The notes under the pieces are model-generated. The model ran no database searches and had not been told where the DNA came from. It was given only the letters and a program-made list of their open reading frames with translations. A stretch of 64,000 bases of DNA from Cinclus cinclus (Eukaryota > Chordata > Aves > Passeriformes > Cinclidae), in NCBI RefSeq assembly GCF_963662255.1, contig NC_085052.1, positions 16,901,151-16,965,150 of the forward strand, written 5' to 3'. Of the stretch, positions 1 through 12,990 are shown in pieces. Each line of letters begins with the position of its first letter. The first letter of the stretch is position 1. Position numbers and translations under genes: made by a program.

Positions 1-2550
1 CTGGCTGGATTTAATTTGGGTAGAGTGGAAAAAGCCAAACTACATCCTTTTATATAACTCTAGCCTAGCCTTTGAGACAACTCTGAATCCTCTGGACTCT
101 ATTGAAGTGTCTTAATAACTGGTTCCTATCCTTTGTGTTGCTTAACTTGCATGAGATTAGTAAAAATGAAGCACTTATTAGAAGTTTTCTGATGGCAGTA
201 ATTGAAAAGGCAATGTGATATGTAGGAATGGTTTCTTGTTCCACAAATCTTTTGAGGGACATAGTAGTATCTGTTCACTTCTCTGCCATACAATCTATAG
301 TTCCTTGTCTTGTAAGTGTCCATTTATATCCACAACAGATCCATGGAGAGCTCCAAGGACCAGGAACAGCACCTACCAAGACGACAGGCAGTTTCTCTTT
401 GGATCAGCTGAATAGAAATTGAGAAGTTTCGATTTTTGGTATCAGAGCAATAACAAGTGCCTAATGAATTTTCTGTTGGCAAATCAGCAGTTTTATCATT
501 CTTATGTGACATTACTGATGTTGTTGCCAGCTAAGTTAGATGGCATTAAGGGAATATTTGAAGAAAAATGCTTGCGGCTTTTTTTATAATTTGGATGCTA
601 TGTCCACAGCAACTTGCTGAGGCAGAATTTTGAAATTAAAAGTATGCAAGTTTAAGGATCTTGCCAAGTATGGGCACCCTGTTACCTGCAGGAGCATTTC
701 CAGCCTCTTAACTGGTGCTGGCTGCACATCAGCTTCAGGAAGGTCTAAAGGTGAAGTTCTGGGCTGTGTCTCTTGGGGCTGCAGTACAAAAATTCAGCCT
801 CAGTGAACTGTGAGCTGGCACTTCTCCTGGGAGCTGGAGGAGACTTGTCTGTAACTCGGTAAAATTAGGTGTTTATGTAAGTGGTGACTGATTTATGGTT
901 CAGAAGTAAACCTGGGCATTTAAGTCTCCTGTGCAAATGGACTTCTCTGCCCTACGGCTATGCTTCAAGCACGCAGCACCAAGAGAATCCTCAATGATGC
1001 CAAACTGGAAATTTCTTTTTCTTTTTGATGAGGGAAGATAAAAATTATTTTCTACAAGCTTTTGAATTTTTTTTTTAAATTAGTAAAATTTAATGCATCC
1101 TACTGAATGATTAGTCATTAAAAAGGTTTCATTTTTAATTACAGTTAGTCAAGGTGCTACTACTGCTTCTACTTCCAGGGAACCTACTGGGGCTGCTCCC
1201 ACTGAGTTCAATATATGCAAGATCAGACTCGCCGGGCTGGGTGTTGCAGAGTGCACAGCACTTTTGTTTCTGATGAGACTTCCTGATCAGGTGATTTTAT
1301 CTGAGATAAAAACTGTAATTTCCAGTTATGTTTCCATTTGAATCTATTAATTTGCTGTGGCAAAGTTTCTGAGTAACCTCAGCTGACTGATTGACCCCCT
1401 GACTTTTGACCAAATGTTCAAATAGTTTTCCTATTAGCAATAGCCAGACATAGAGTTTTGGATGGGACTAACTCTGTAACAAGGATTATGTTTTGGCTTT
1501 TTATTGTTTGCATGGTTTAATATTTCCCCTCTCAGAGACTGGTTTTAATTCTCTTGAGAGCTCTCTTATGAGAAAAAAAGTAGCACAGAAGATGAATTGC
1601 TGCATTAATCAACAAAACATTTTGGCTATAATATGCTATCAGAAATTCACCTTGAGTCTCTAAGGTAGGAAAACATCTTTAAGTTGTGAAAGTCCAAGCT
1701 CCAGTAACTGTTTGTTGCAACTTTTATAGCAATCACTGGGTTTGATCAATGTTGAGAGCTGTTGTTGAGAACTAGAATGTTCTCAGCAGTGTCTGGAGGA
1801 AAAAAATATATTTAAATTCTGATGATTTAGATAAGTGCCACCACACAGGTTTAAGCAATGTGAGCACCAAGTTTTCTTATGCATCAGCGTGGATGTGTTT
1901 AATTCAGCCGTTCTCCCACTTACCCAGCTAAGAATTTAGATTCTTCTGAATCTTGAAAACTTTGAATTGGTTTTGGGCTTACTAATGCTCTTAATTGCTG
2001 GAAAAATCTTAGTGATTTCACTGAGAGCTTAAACCACACAAGAGAATAAAGTATGCAAGCAATTGCTTCGGTAGTTTCCAAATTTGATGGGGTTTTTCCT
2101 ACATAGTTTTGTTCTTCTGTGTGTACAGGTGTAGGTCCCTCCCCTACCTCATTGGCAGCCACAGTCCCTCTGGGTCTGTGAGGTGAGAAACTGCTTTGAG
2201 GCACAGAGCTTCTGCCAACGACCTTGGGGAGGTGCTGGTACCTCCGTTTCTGGTGGGAGGACAATGCCAGCCCAGAGGGCAAGGAAAGCCACAGGGACTC
2301 AGAAATGGCATCAGTTCTGTTGGCAGCTGCTTCTCTGAGCCACGACTATCTGGGTGTGGCAGTGCCAGGCTGGTGCCAGTGCCCTCATGCCATGCCAGGG
2401 CCTCTGGTGGCATCTCCAGGTGCACAGTGTCCTGGGGCAGGGACTTGGCACACACTGTAGGAAACTGAAATGAGAAATCTTGCTTGGCATGTGGTGGGAG
2501 GAAGTAAAGCAAATGTTCCCTGATTTTGAATGTCCTTATGCAAGGTCAGT

Positions 2551-2711
2551 TAAAAAAACCCCGAACAAAAAAAAAACAACCGAACAAAAAAACTGAAACA
2601 ACCCAAAACAAAACAAAAAAACCAAACCAAAACAAAAAACCAACAAAAACACCACCCCCCCAAAAAAAAACCAAAGCCCCCAACCAACCAAAAAAAAAAA
2701 AAAAAACCAAC
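2551..2711. repeat. A-rich low-complexity tract
   Basis: About 160 bp of A-runs punctuated by CC, CCAACC and CCCCCC. It could be a decayed poly(A) tail or simple-sequence expansion; I see no retroposon body beside it. The Lys/Asn/Thr/Pro open frame within it is an artefact of composition. Confidence 0.9.
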
Positions 2712-5700
2712 TTTCTATAACATTGAGATGACTGTATTTGCACCTGACTTTAAGAGAGCCCAGACTAGGGAGGGAGGGGTTGCAGCATATGCACTGTTTT
2801 TATAGTGGCCAGAAAAGGATTTGCCCACCACTACTAAACTTTTGCTTAGGATGAGAAGTTAGAGTGGAGAAAACAAACAAGCAGAGTAAGGAAACGACAA
2901 GTAAGCAGCCAGACAAAACCAAACCACTTCCATGTAAACACTGCAGGAAAGTTCAGAGGAAGAGGCAGATCACGAGATTTTCATACACTGATTCCATGTG
3001 AGACATGTTCTTCCTTTTTGGTCATATCAAGTGGAATATCTGGGGGCGGATGAGCCTTTACCACCAGCACTGTGGAACAGAGACAATTATAAAACCCTGT
3101 TCCAGGAGGGGAAGTGAGATGAAATGTGGTGGAATGGAAAGATGGAGGACTTAGCTAGCTCTGGTTAGACTGACCAGATGTTGGGTTTTTTAAGGGACAG
3201 AGGCAGGAGATTGTTCTTGCACCTTTTAAGGAAGAGGAAGATGAGGTGGGTCAGATGAGCAGATAGGGGAGCTTGGGCTGAGATCCGTGTCTTCTCCATC
3301 ACGAAATAATGATGAAAGCAGAATAAACACGTCTGGTGCTGCTGCTTAATGGGTGAGCACTCTGTGTCTTGTTGGCAAAATGAGAACACAGAACATGTCA
3401 GAGCTGTTAATCAGAATGGCAGAGAGCTCTACATACTCTGGAATTTTCTGTCAGGGGGTATTGCTGATTCCCCTTCCTGCAGGGGCATATCACTTTCTAT
3501 GGCACCTCTGTTAGCTACTGACACAGAAACATGACACAATCAGGCAGCTTTTGCTATTCACGTAACTCATTTTCTCCCCATCTCTGATCCCAACATTCTT
3601 TCTCTGTCCATGTTTCAGCTGATGCTATAAACTTCAGCTGCTTCACACATATCCTGGATATGTCCTTATTTCTTCTCACTGGTGTCAGCCTTGTTGCTCC
3701 TACTTAGTAAAGCAGTCTTAAGAGGTCTGCATTAAGAAGTCAGGAAACAAAACCATTCTGACACTGTGGAAACAGCCTATTTTTCTCCCCCAGCAAACTC
3801 ACTCTGGACAACAGTAAGGAGAATAAACTCTTCTTGTGGAGTTTTTTTTGGCAGATGCATTGTGGTGCATGTCATGGTGAATTTGCCAGGCACAGAGGGT
3901 GGCTGCCTCTCCCTGAGAGAAGGGAGCAAAGAGACACCCTAGGTTTGCCACAGTGGAAAAGCAAGTATCTGGAAATTCTTCACAAAGGTGCTTGAAATGT
4001 AGACTATTTCCCTTGGTAAGGGTGGATGCCATGATAGGAGTCATGGAAGCAATGTGTCCTGAAAGGCAGGATTTCTGATCCCTTCTGCTATTTAGGACAG
4101 AAGAGCTGTGGGTTTGGAAAAAAAAAACAATCACTTCTATTAAGCCCACAGGTTTTCTCTCACTGTCTAGAGCATACCTGAGACAGAGGAGAGAAAATGA
4201 AGAATGTCAAGGAAAGATTGATAACATTCCTCTTTTTCCAGGGTCAGTCTTGCACGTGGAAAGTTTCTGTGCAGAACAGGGTCCTTGGCAAGAATGCAAC
4301 TCTGCCAGGTGAGAAGTAGATGTCCTCAAGGCCAGGCAAAGCATCCAATATTTTCCTGCCTGCTTGCTCCAGGAATATATTAGCAAGTTATTGGAACAAA
4401 GCTGGGAACTGTTTCTTTGCCTGTCATCCTGGAGTGCACGTGGTGGTTTCCAAGCTAGAAAAGAGTGGGCAAATATCAGACAGGAAGGGCTGAGGAGCTC
4501 AAGTGCCCAGGTACAAGCTATTTCTCTTGCCAGAACAATTCTTTGGCTCAGTTCTTGTGTGCTCTCAGGTTACACCTGAGGAAGAAGATGGCTGGCAGTA
4601 GCTTGCACGAATTATTCTGGCAGTGCCCCCCTGTTCCTTGCTGGTGTCCTCCCCAGGCATGCACACACTTCACTCAGGGGGTGTGCCATGCCTGAACAGT
4701 AGCTCCACTGCTTCCAAGGAGCTCCACACTGACAGTCTGTGCATTGCACACCCAATTTGTGTGTGTGCAACAAAACCATTTTTTTTTTTTTGCAATAGCA
4801 GCAGATCCACTCTTCTTGTGGAAGTAGGCTGACCAAAAGGAATTGAGATATTCTGGTGTATTTCTGTCCTCAACACTGGACGTGCTAGAGGCCATGACAG
4901 AAATTAAAATGCAGCCCAAGAAAAGAGATAGCTTTAAGAGTTTTAAGGATAGGTAGGTGAGTGACAGAGGGGAAGAAATGTATATGGTCATTTATGCAGT
5001 TTGGCTATTATTTTTTGACACCTTCATTTAACAGTGAAGGAGAAAATCCAAATTTTTGCAGATGGAGCCTATGTGAAGCCACTGTTTGTCACACAAAAGT
5101 TTTATCTTGCACTTGAAGTGGTATGGCTGCAGCTGTTGAAACAATCTGAATATTGACATTTATCCACTTAATAAAAGCAAAAGCTGAGTACACCCTTCCA
5201 TTTAAATTTATGTCCTGGAATTATTTTGGAGCAACAACTCATTAAGTATCAAACTTGTACATATTATAGTTCCTCTTCCTTTCTTTTTGCATATTAGGTA
5301 AAAGGAGTTTCTTTTACTGTGATGTATCATAATGCAACACATCATAGGCCTTGGTTTGGGCTTTTTCCTATGGGTCTCAAAACCCAACTCTTCTTCAGTT
5401 CTCTATTTTGATTCTTTCCACACATGGATGGAACTGAAAGTTTCTGCAGCCATTGCACAATGTGAAAGCCTTCCAGACCAGACATCTGGAAGGTCAGGTC
5501 TGAGTCCTGTGGTAAGGAGACATCATCCTGTTGCAATTCCAGTATGACTTACACTGTAGAAGTTAAAAAATAATTCAATTGAAATGAATTAGTCAAGTCA
5601 GCCATCTAAAAATAAGGAAAATTCAATCCATTAGTTTTCAAGGGATTTTTCTAATAGGCCTAGGCTTGATTAGTGCCAGTAGTCAACAATGAAGCTCTTG

Positions 5701-8700
5701 CTTTGTATCTACATAATCAAAATTAGTTGTGTTTAGGTGTGTTACTGACAGCAATGGCATGGGAAACACCATATACTGACATTGGTCAGGCCAAGGCAGA
5801 AAAATGTCCAGCAAATATACAGGCAGCCATAAGAGCTGTTGTTTAGTGCTTTGTTAGCACCCCTTATCTTCTTCCTTTTATTTACAGCTACTTTTTTAAT
5901 ATAAACAATTTACCTCTTTACCCATGGTTTTCTTCCCATGCAGTCTCCATATTACCATGTCTGTCTTCTTCTCAGCTTGATTTCTTTTGCAAGGTCCTTT
6001 TCTGCTTCATCTTAAGTTCCTGTGTGCATCCCATATGCAATCAGCTGTGATTGCTGGTTGGGTTCCTACCATGTATTTACAGTTTTTCCTATTCATTTGG
6101 GCTGTCTCCCTACAGTCTATTCTATATCTGCCTGGTGAAAATGCAGTTTTGAATACCCACAGAGAAATCTGCTGTCTGTCTGCCTGGCTGTCAGCAGTGC
6201 TGCTAATCCCTGGGGGAGGCAGGAAGGCATGAGGTTGGTGCTGTGGTACCAGGGGAGGTGATGGCATCCGTGATGAACCACTGTCTTTGCTGCTTTCACT
6301 CTGGCTGTACCAGCAGATTTTTGTTACCTGACATATCTAAATGTAACAGATGCTCAGATGGAAGAAGAAAAGAGATTTTTAGTAAAAAGTGAATTTTGAA
6401 ATCTGTTGCTTATATTCTGAACATCTGTACCATTGCAGCCACTAAAAAGATTGCATGCAAAGGACAAAATATGACATATCTATATGTCTGCAATTACAGT
6501 GCATTTGCAAGTAGTGCTCTATTTTAAAATGGATATTCAAATCCTGCTACAAATGTAGAGCTTTGGCAGGTTAGTGGGAGTGCAGAGAGACTGATGAGAT
6601 GAACTTCTGTCAGATGCCACCATATCTCAAACTGCAACAAACCTGAGAGGCCTCAAAATTATTTTTTGGATATTGGTTGTGTTTAGTCCTTGGCTGGTTT
6701 GCTGAGCAGGGCTGTGTTTTGGTTTATGGTAAACTTTGTGACTGGTGTCCCAGATCCTGGAGCTGTTTCAGCTGAGTGACCGCTGGCAGCCCTCTAGCAC
6801 TGTGTTCTTCCAAACATTTGTCTGTCACTGTCACACATGCTGTTTACTTTATTTGCATTCAAATGGGCCTTCTGTTAAACGTTTTCCATATTTCTTTTTC
6901 TTTTCCTTCTCACTTCATCAGAATGCAGCAAGTCTGACAGCTTGTGCAGGGAAAGGTGCCAAAGGAGCTAGTGCACAGCTTGGGTCACAGGGCTTCCCTC
7001 CAAGCTGGTAAGTCATGGAACATCTCTAGGGATGTAGACCCAAAGGGATGATTAGATGTCTCTGCCTAAGCTTGAGCTCCAGAAATTATCTGGAATCCGA
7101 AGTTATACTGGTAATAAACTGGTTCACCATTGTCATCTGACAAGGGGTCTTCTTCAGGGTAGTGATGGATACAGTGAACAAAATAATTACATCTGTAGGA
7201 TCTTAGTTGTGTGATATATACACTAAAGATGCTGACAACCCCTGGCATGAAAGGAATCCACCAGTAATGAATAGCATGCAGGACACATGGATATGTGAGA
7301 TTTAAGGAACATGATACTTCTTTTCTCAGTATTCTTCAGTTTTTCATCTAGATTATTGCATGTGTTGTCATAACCCATTATATATTTATGTATGAAGTTA
7401 TGCCTTTGAATTAGGGCGAGAAGTATATATGTGCCTTACTTGGTGTAATGCATTTAGTATTACTGATATTCAAATATCTAATTTAATTTCAGATCTTATT
7501 TTAGCAATAAGGTATTTTAAAAAGAGTTTTCTCTGGCACGGAGGAGTGTTCTCAACAAAGTTCTTATCTACACACATCCTAAATCCTTCTCTGAATGAGT
7601 ACCTGAATTTGTGTATTTAGGGAAGATGTTGTTTCCTAGGAGGTTGACCATTTCCTACTGATACTCAAGAGAAAACTTAGTTTTTTAATCAAAAGATATT
7701 TGTATTTATTCCATTTGTTCTTCTGTCTCAGTCACTGTTATTTTCCACAACTCCAGTGGCTGTGCTGCTGCTGCAGATGAGTGGTGGAGCACAGTGTGTT
7801 GTCTGCCTGTGGGGACAGCAGCCCAGGTAGGGCACACCAGGAGTCATATCTTAAAAGTCAGCACCTTCTTTGGCTGCCTGCAGTGTCCCAGCAGTGGGGA
7901 AGGAGTTGTTAATTATAATGACTCAGAAAGAGCTGCAGTCATAAAGGGCATGAGAGCTATGTTGAAATTAAATTTTAAAGACTAATTCCAGGAAAGAGCT
8001 AATTTTTGACTGGTCACAATTCCTGGTTCTGGTCTGGCAGTATCTTGTAACTGAATAGTGAAAAGATGGGTAAAGCAGCAAAGCTGTGACAGCAAAGGGC
8101 ATGGGGTTTAAGGTCTCTGGTTAGAATAAAATGTTCAAGTATTTTTCTTGTAATTTTTTATCTGATAGCTCTTAACATTTCCAGTGATTTAATGATTCCA
8201 TAGAAAGTTAAGAAATGTATTTAAGACCTGATACAGTAACAGAAAAACATCCATTTAAAGAAACAAACTGCATATTTGTGGCCTTCTTACAACAAGGACG
8301 AGGCAGAAACAAGAGACCCTTGGCATGACAGCAGAATAAAGGAAACAGATACACAGAGCTCTTTTAGATTATATTTCTAAACTACGTGAATACAGACTTC
8401 ATCCTGATGAAAGCAACATTTTCCCTGGAAATTAAATCCAAAGCACAGTAATACCCAATATTTTTGTGCAGAGCCCAACTCCATGGGACTTCTCCCAGAG
8501 GATGTGTGAAAAAAGAGCCAGACTAAGCCAAGGTCTGGTTGTGACAGCAAACTTGGTCCTGTGTAAAATACCTTCACACTTGCAAAGTGTGCCTGGTTAT
8601 GAGCCAAGGAAATTAATTTCAGATGTTATATTTTTGCCAAGTATTTGTGGCACTAAAACACTAACTGCATAATTTCTGCTTCTTTGGCTGGAGTAGCAAT

Positions 8701-11700
8701 GAATGCAGGAGATTTAGCAGAATTAGACTGAAATAATTGAGCATAAGATTTTCAAATAGGATCCTAAATTAGACATTGCATATCCCTAAGCATACCTTCT
8801 GCCATGTGAAGGAAAGTCAGAAGTCCCTACTTGTTGAATTGTGGATTGCAATGTGCACAGGAATGTGTACATCTAAAAGTGCACTCCTACTTTGGAGACT
8901 AATCAGCAAGTTTCAGAGACAGGCAAACATAGGGAAATTCAAGGGTAACTGAATAAACTGGCTTAATTTTGCTAATGTCATCATGCAAAAGAGGAGGAAA
9001 ACAATGTTCTTTTCATTTTTGTGTGTTTGCTGTTGTGATACAAGACATACTCCTCAAAGAAATGCTGGACAAACTGGTGCTGTGTAACCTAAAGATGCCA
9101 GGAAAAGAAAATAGGAGAGAAAAAAAACACAACAATGACGTTGAAATATGCAAAAGGCTGCTTGCTGTTAAAAGGGTGGGAACCATCTATCTCTTCTCTG
9201 TGTTGTAGTAAGTACACCAGGGCTGGAAATACACTAAGAGTTCATTTTAATATTAAGACATAGTTTTGAAGAGTAGAGGTAGTGAAATATCAATGCAGGG
9301 AGTTTTGGATTCTCCATCTCTGAGATAGGACAAAAGCATTTAGTAAACCCTTCCTCAGGGCAAAGGACTGGCAGGGCAAAGGGCTGGCATAAATGACCTT
9401 CAGTCTCAGCAAATACCAATAGCTTTTGGAGCCAAAAGACTTTTGTTCATCTATTTTAAGGTGGCTGGAATTTCCAGCCCTTTCTTATCTAAATAGGAAC
9501 TCTCTCTGGAGTCCATTGTTCAACAGGAAAAATTCCTGGGTTTCACCTTAGCTGGAAGACCTAATTTCCTGTTTGATATTTTAAACAGAACTGTGTTCTC
9601 AAAGAAGAAAGTCCTATACACCTTATTAGGAAAAAGAACAACACAAAAGAAAAATTCCAATGTACAGTGTAGTGTGACCAAGTAAGTAACTTTACAGTGT
9701 GACACTGTTTTCACAGCATGGCTTTTATTCATGCTAAATCCTGCAATCTAACCCAAATTGCTCCACAGAAAAACTTAGGTACCTAATGTCTCAGTAGATG
9801 CCAGTGTCAACAAGTGAGTTCTCAGTGCTGAACCCCTGAGCATTTGTTGGGTTTACAAATGACAATTCCTTGGCTGCCTTTCCTGTGGCATGTGGCCCAC
9901 CTGATAGCTAATGTGGCTAACCTAATCATTTAGGGTACCCTGGAACAGAGAGAATTCATCTCAAGCTTACTCGGCAGTGAATATTTCAGTACAGAGCAGA
10001 ACAGGCCCAACGAGAGTGATGAGGAAAGAGATGTTCTCAAATAGCCCAGACTTATGCTCTGGAAGGTGGGGCACTGCAATTTTCTGCTCCAGAGCAGAGA
10101 AGGTTATTCCAGCCAAGTGCTGCTACAGGTCGTGTCAGCGTTGACATCTCCAGCACCAATTATACAGATGTTAGAGTGGAAGGAGGGGGAAGAACTTGCA
10201 TGTCTGTGTTTTTGATACTGCGTCAAGACACCAAAAAGGTAGGCATCGTTGCATTTTAAGTATTGCCTTTATTTCCAAGAGCGCTATTCTAGTAGTTCTT
10301 AGATTTTAAAAGTCTGCTTTGCTTTTTGACTTTATCATGGATGGTCCTGTGGACTTATCTGTACTAAGGTTTTCTGTAAGTCTGCCTACATTTTTAAGTA
10401 GTGAGTGTAAGCTGACAACTGATTAGATACTCAGGTGGAATGCTGCCTAGAAAAGAAAAATTCTGCTTGCTTTCTAGTGATTATTGTTAGTCTCTTCAAT
10501 CCTAAGAGCTAACTTGAAACCAAGTAGAGCAGGACGGCACTTGGACTACTTACATCTTCTAACACTTGCTTTGCTAAAATTTTCTGCAGCTGGTTGCTGT
10601 CCAAACAGAATGTATTGATTTAATTTGAATTAGTTACACTTGGAAGAATCATTTCCTGCATTTCAGGGAGATAATCTATACACAACTATCTTTCTTTGAA
10701 ATGCATCCACAGCTGAGAGAAAAAAGTAGGAAAACAGTATTTCTTTTTGAGAAATGTTTTTGGATATTCTGTTGGTGGTTGGTTTATAGCTGGATGAGTT
10801 AGGGGATGAAAGCAGCAGTTCCTGGAAGATCTGTGCATTTCTATTGCGATTGAATAGGAATGTCTTTGGATGAGGGAGGATGAAGCTGGTCTCTGAAAGA
10901 CTGTTGACTTATGCAGAACAGATCTTTTATCTCGTGTCCAGCCCCCATATTCCAGCTCGTTGGTTTACCCATCTGTTCTCACTTACAAATGAAAAGAGGC
11001 CTTAAAAAGTTGCATTGACAGCAGGTTAAAAGCCTTACAGCTGTAAAGGCAAGCAAGAATAAGAGTACCCCAGGAGTTTTCCGGGCACCTTGCTGTTCCC
11101 TACAGTGTATATTCCCTGGGTCACCTGGTAAATTGTAACTAGCACTTGCTAATGTAATTGTTCATCAGAATGCTTGTCCTGGGCTCCCAAAAGGCTGCCT
11201 GTGAGTACCTGTCCATGTAACTTATTGTTATGATTTGGGTAGCATTGGGTAACGTTGCTCACTGCTTTCCTTATAGTGTCTTTATGGGCTGCTCTCTACT
11301 CTATGGGTTCCTTGTACCAATGTGTCTCATGTCAGAGAGGGGCTTTTGAGTGCTGCAGGGAGGTCTGAATAAAGCTCCTACAAGGAAGTGCTTTCTCAGG
11401 AAAGGCATCTCAGTAAAGGAGCTGTGTACCTTGCACAGCTTCTTGCTGATTTGCTGTTTCCCAAAGATACATAGGTAGACCTAACAAAAAAAACACAAGA
11501 CATGTAGTACTTTGCAACCTCCGTCTGATTTCTCCTGGTACAGGATTATATATTTTCAAGAACTCATAGTTGTTCCAGTTTTTCTGATGGAAGCAACATG
11601 GAAGCAAGATTTTGTAAGATTAAAAAAAAAAATCTTGGCAACATCTTCATGAGGTGGTTATTCCCAACATTTCTGTAGCTAGAACAGAAGTCAAGACTGC

Positions 11701-12033
11701 ATTTAATGTATGGTTATTTAAAATGATAGGCTAACTTTTGAGCCTGGAAAAGAAAGAAGAAAAGACCATTTACAACAGCATGTTGCAGTAATTAAGGGTA
11801 TTATTCATAAGCCAGTTCCTCCAAAAAGCCTCTAAACTGTTACCACCCACTCCTTCTCCTCCCTCAGCTTCACCAGTTGCTTTTTCACTTGATTATGGTG
11901 ATACAGAGAGTACCCTTCAGAAGGTCAAACTTCAGGACAGCCATCCTGTCTTCCCAAGGCTTTCACAGGCATTGCTAGCACCTACCTTTGTATTCTGGCA
12001 GTTGTGTAAGTTAGAATGAAAGTCAATGCCTAA

Positions 12034-12063
12034 TTAATTTATTAGTGATTTAATTTATTAGTG
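12034..12063. repeat. Short tandem duplication, 16-bp period
   Basis: TTAATTTATTAGTG occurs at 12034-12047 and again at 12050-12063, with a third degenerate copy (ATTTATTAAGGTG) just after. Confidence 0.8.
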
Positions 12064-12439
12064 GATATTTATTAAGGTGATGCACATTCATGTTGGCACG
12101 GGTACTGCAGCACGTACTTCAGTCACAGTGCCAATTGCACATTTCAGAGAGCTCAGTTTGCTGCCTGGATGTGTTGTTATGACACCGTTTTTCCATGTGG
12201 TATTAAATTTAAAACCGAGAGCTCTGCCGTGCTGCAGCGGAGTTCCTTGAGCCGTCTGATCCCAGGGCTGCCTGAAGGGAGTCAGGCTGTGCCCATCCTC
12301 AGACCTGCGGAGTGTCACAAAAGCTGTCACGCTGAGTTTTAATGACATCCTAGGTGTCGTTTAAATCTCGTGGAACACGATTAGGGGGATCCCGTGCACA
12401 AACAGAGCTGGCACTGGCTCAGCACGATGACAGGCTCGG

Positions 12440-12990
12440 CCCTGCCAGAGAGAGGGAAGCTTCGTGCCCTCGTCCAGCCCGCCTGCGGCTCGCTTGGTGT
12501 GCGAGCTCCCTTCCCCGCGGGACTCCCTCATCCCCGAGATGCTGCCGGCCGGAGGGCCGGGAAGGAGCCGGGAGGCAGCGGGGGAGGCAGCGCTCGCAGG
12601 AGCCCTGTTCCTGCTAAGGCAGCCCGGACACAGACAGGGACAGCGGGGACATAGACAGGGACAGCCCGGACACAAGGACAGCCAGGACACAAGGACAGCC
12701 GGGACACACAGACAGGGACAGCGGGGACACACACAGGGACAGCCCGGACACAAAGACAACCTGGACACAAGGACAGCCAGGACACAGACAGGGACAGCCG
12801 GGACACAGACAGGGACAGCCGGGACACAGACAGGGACAACCTGGACACAAGGACAGCCAGGACAAAGTCAGGGACAGCCCGGACTCAGACAGGGATAGCC
12901 CGGACACAGACAGGGACAGCCGGGACACGGGCTGCGCTGCCACCTGCCCGCGGGGACACGCAAGGACAGCCAGCAGTGTCTGTGCTCTCC
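12440..12990. other. GC- and CpG-rich island of unknown role
   Basis: About 550 bp clearly richer in G+C and CpG than its flanks, enclosing a minisatellite. The non-repetitive left part (12440-12620) contains CpG clusters such as CCGCGGG and GCCGGCCGGAGGGCCGG. It could be an orphan CpG island or simply a GC-rich minisatellite with flanks. No splice-linked exon was found. Confidence 0.55.
12624..12929. repeat. 21-bp minisatellite
   Basis: Tandem units of about 21 bp, each GGGACACAGACA followed by GGGACAGCC, interspersed with shortened 16-bp forms (GGACACAAGGACAGCC). The 21-bp period keeps several frames open, producing spurious Gly/Gln/Thr and Cys/Pro/Leu-rich open frames on both strands. Confidence 0.95.

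Noticed and set aside
2526..2743. Lys/Asn/Pro-rich and Phe/Gly-rich frames near 2.6 kb
   Set aside because: Translations of an A-rich low-complexity tract.
7066..7320. Minus-strand frame of about 85 codons with protein-like stretches (WWIPFMPGVV, HHYPEEDPLSDDNGEP)
   Set aside because: I could not match it to any family and saw no clean exon boundaries. A translated search would settle whether it is a pseudogene fragment.
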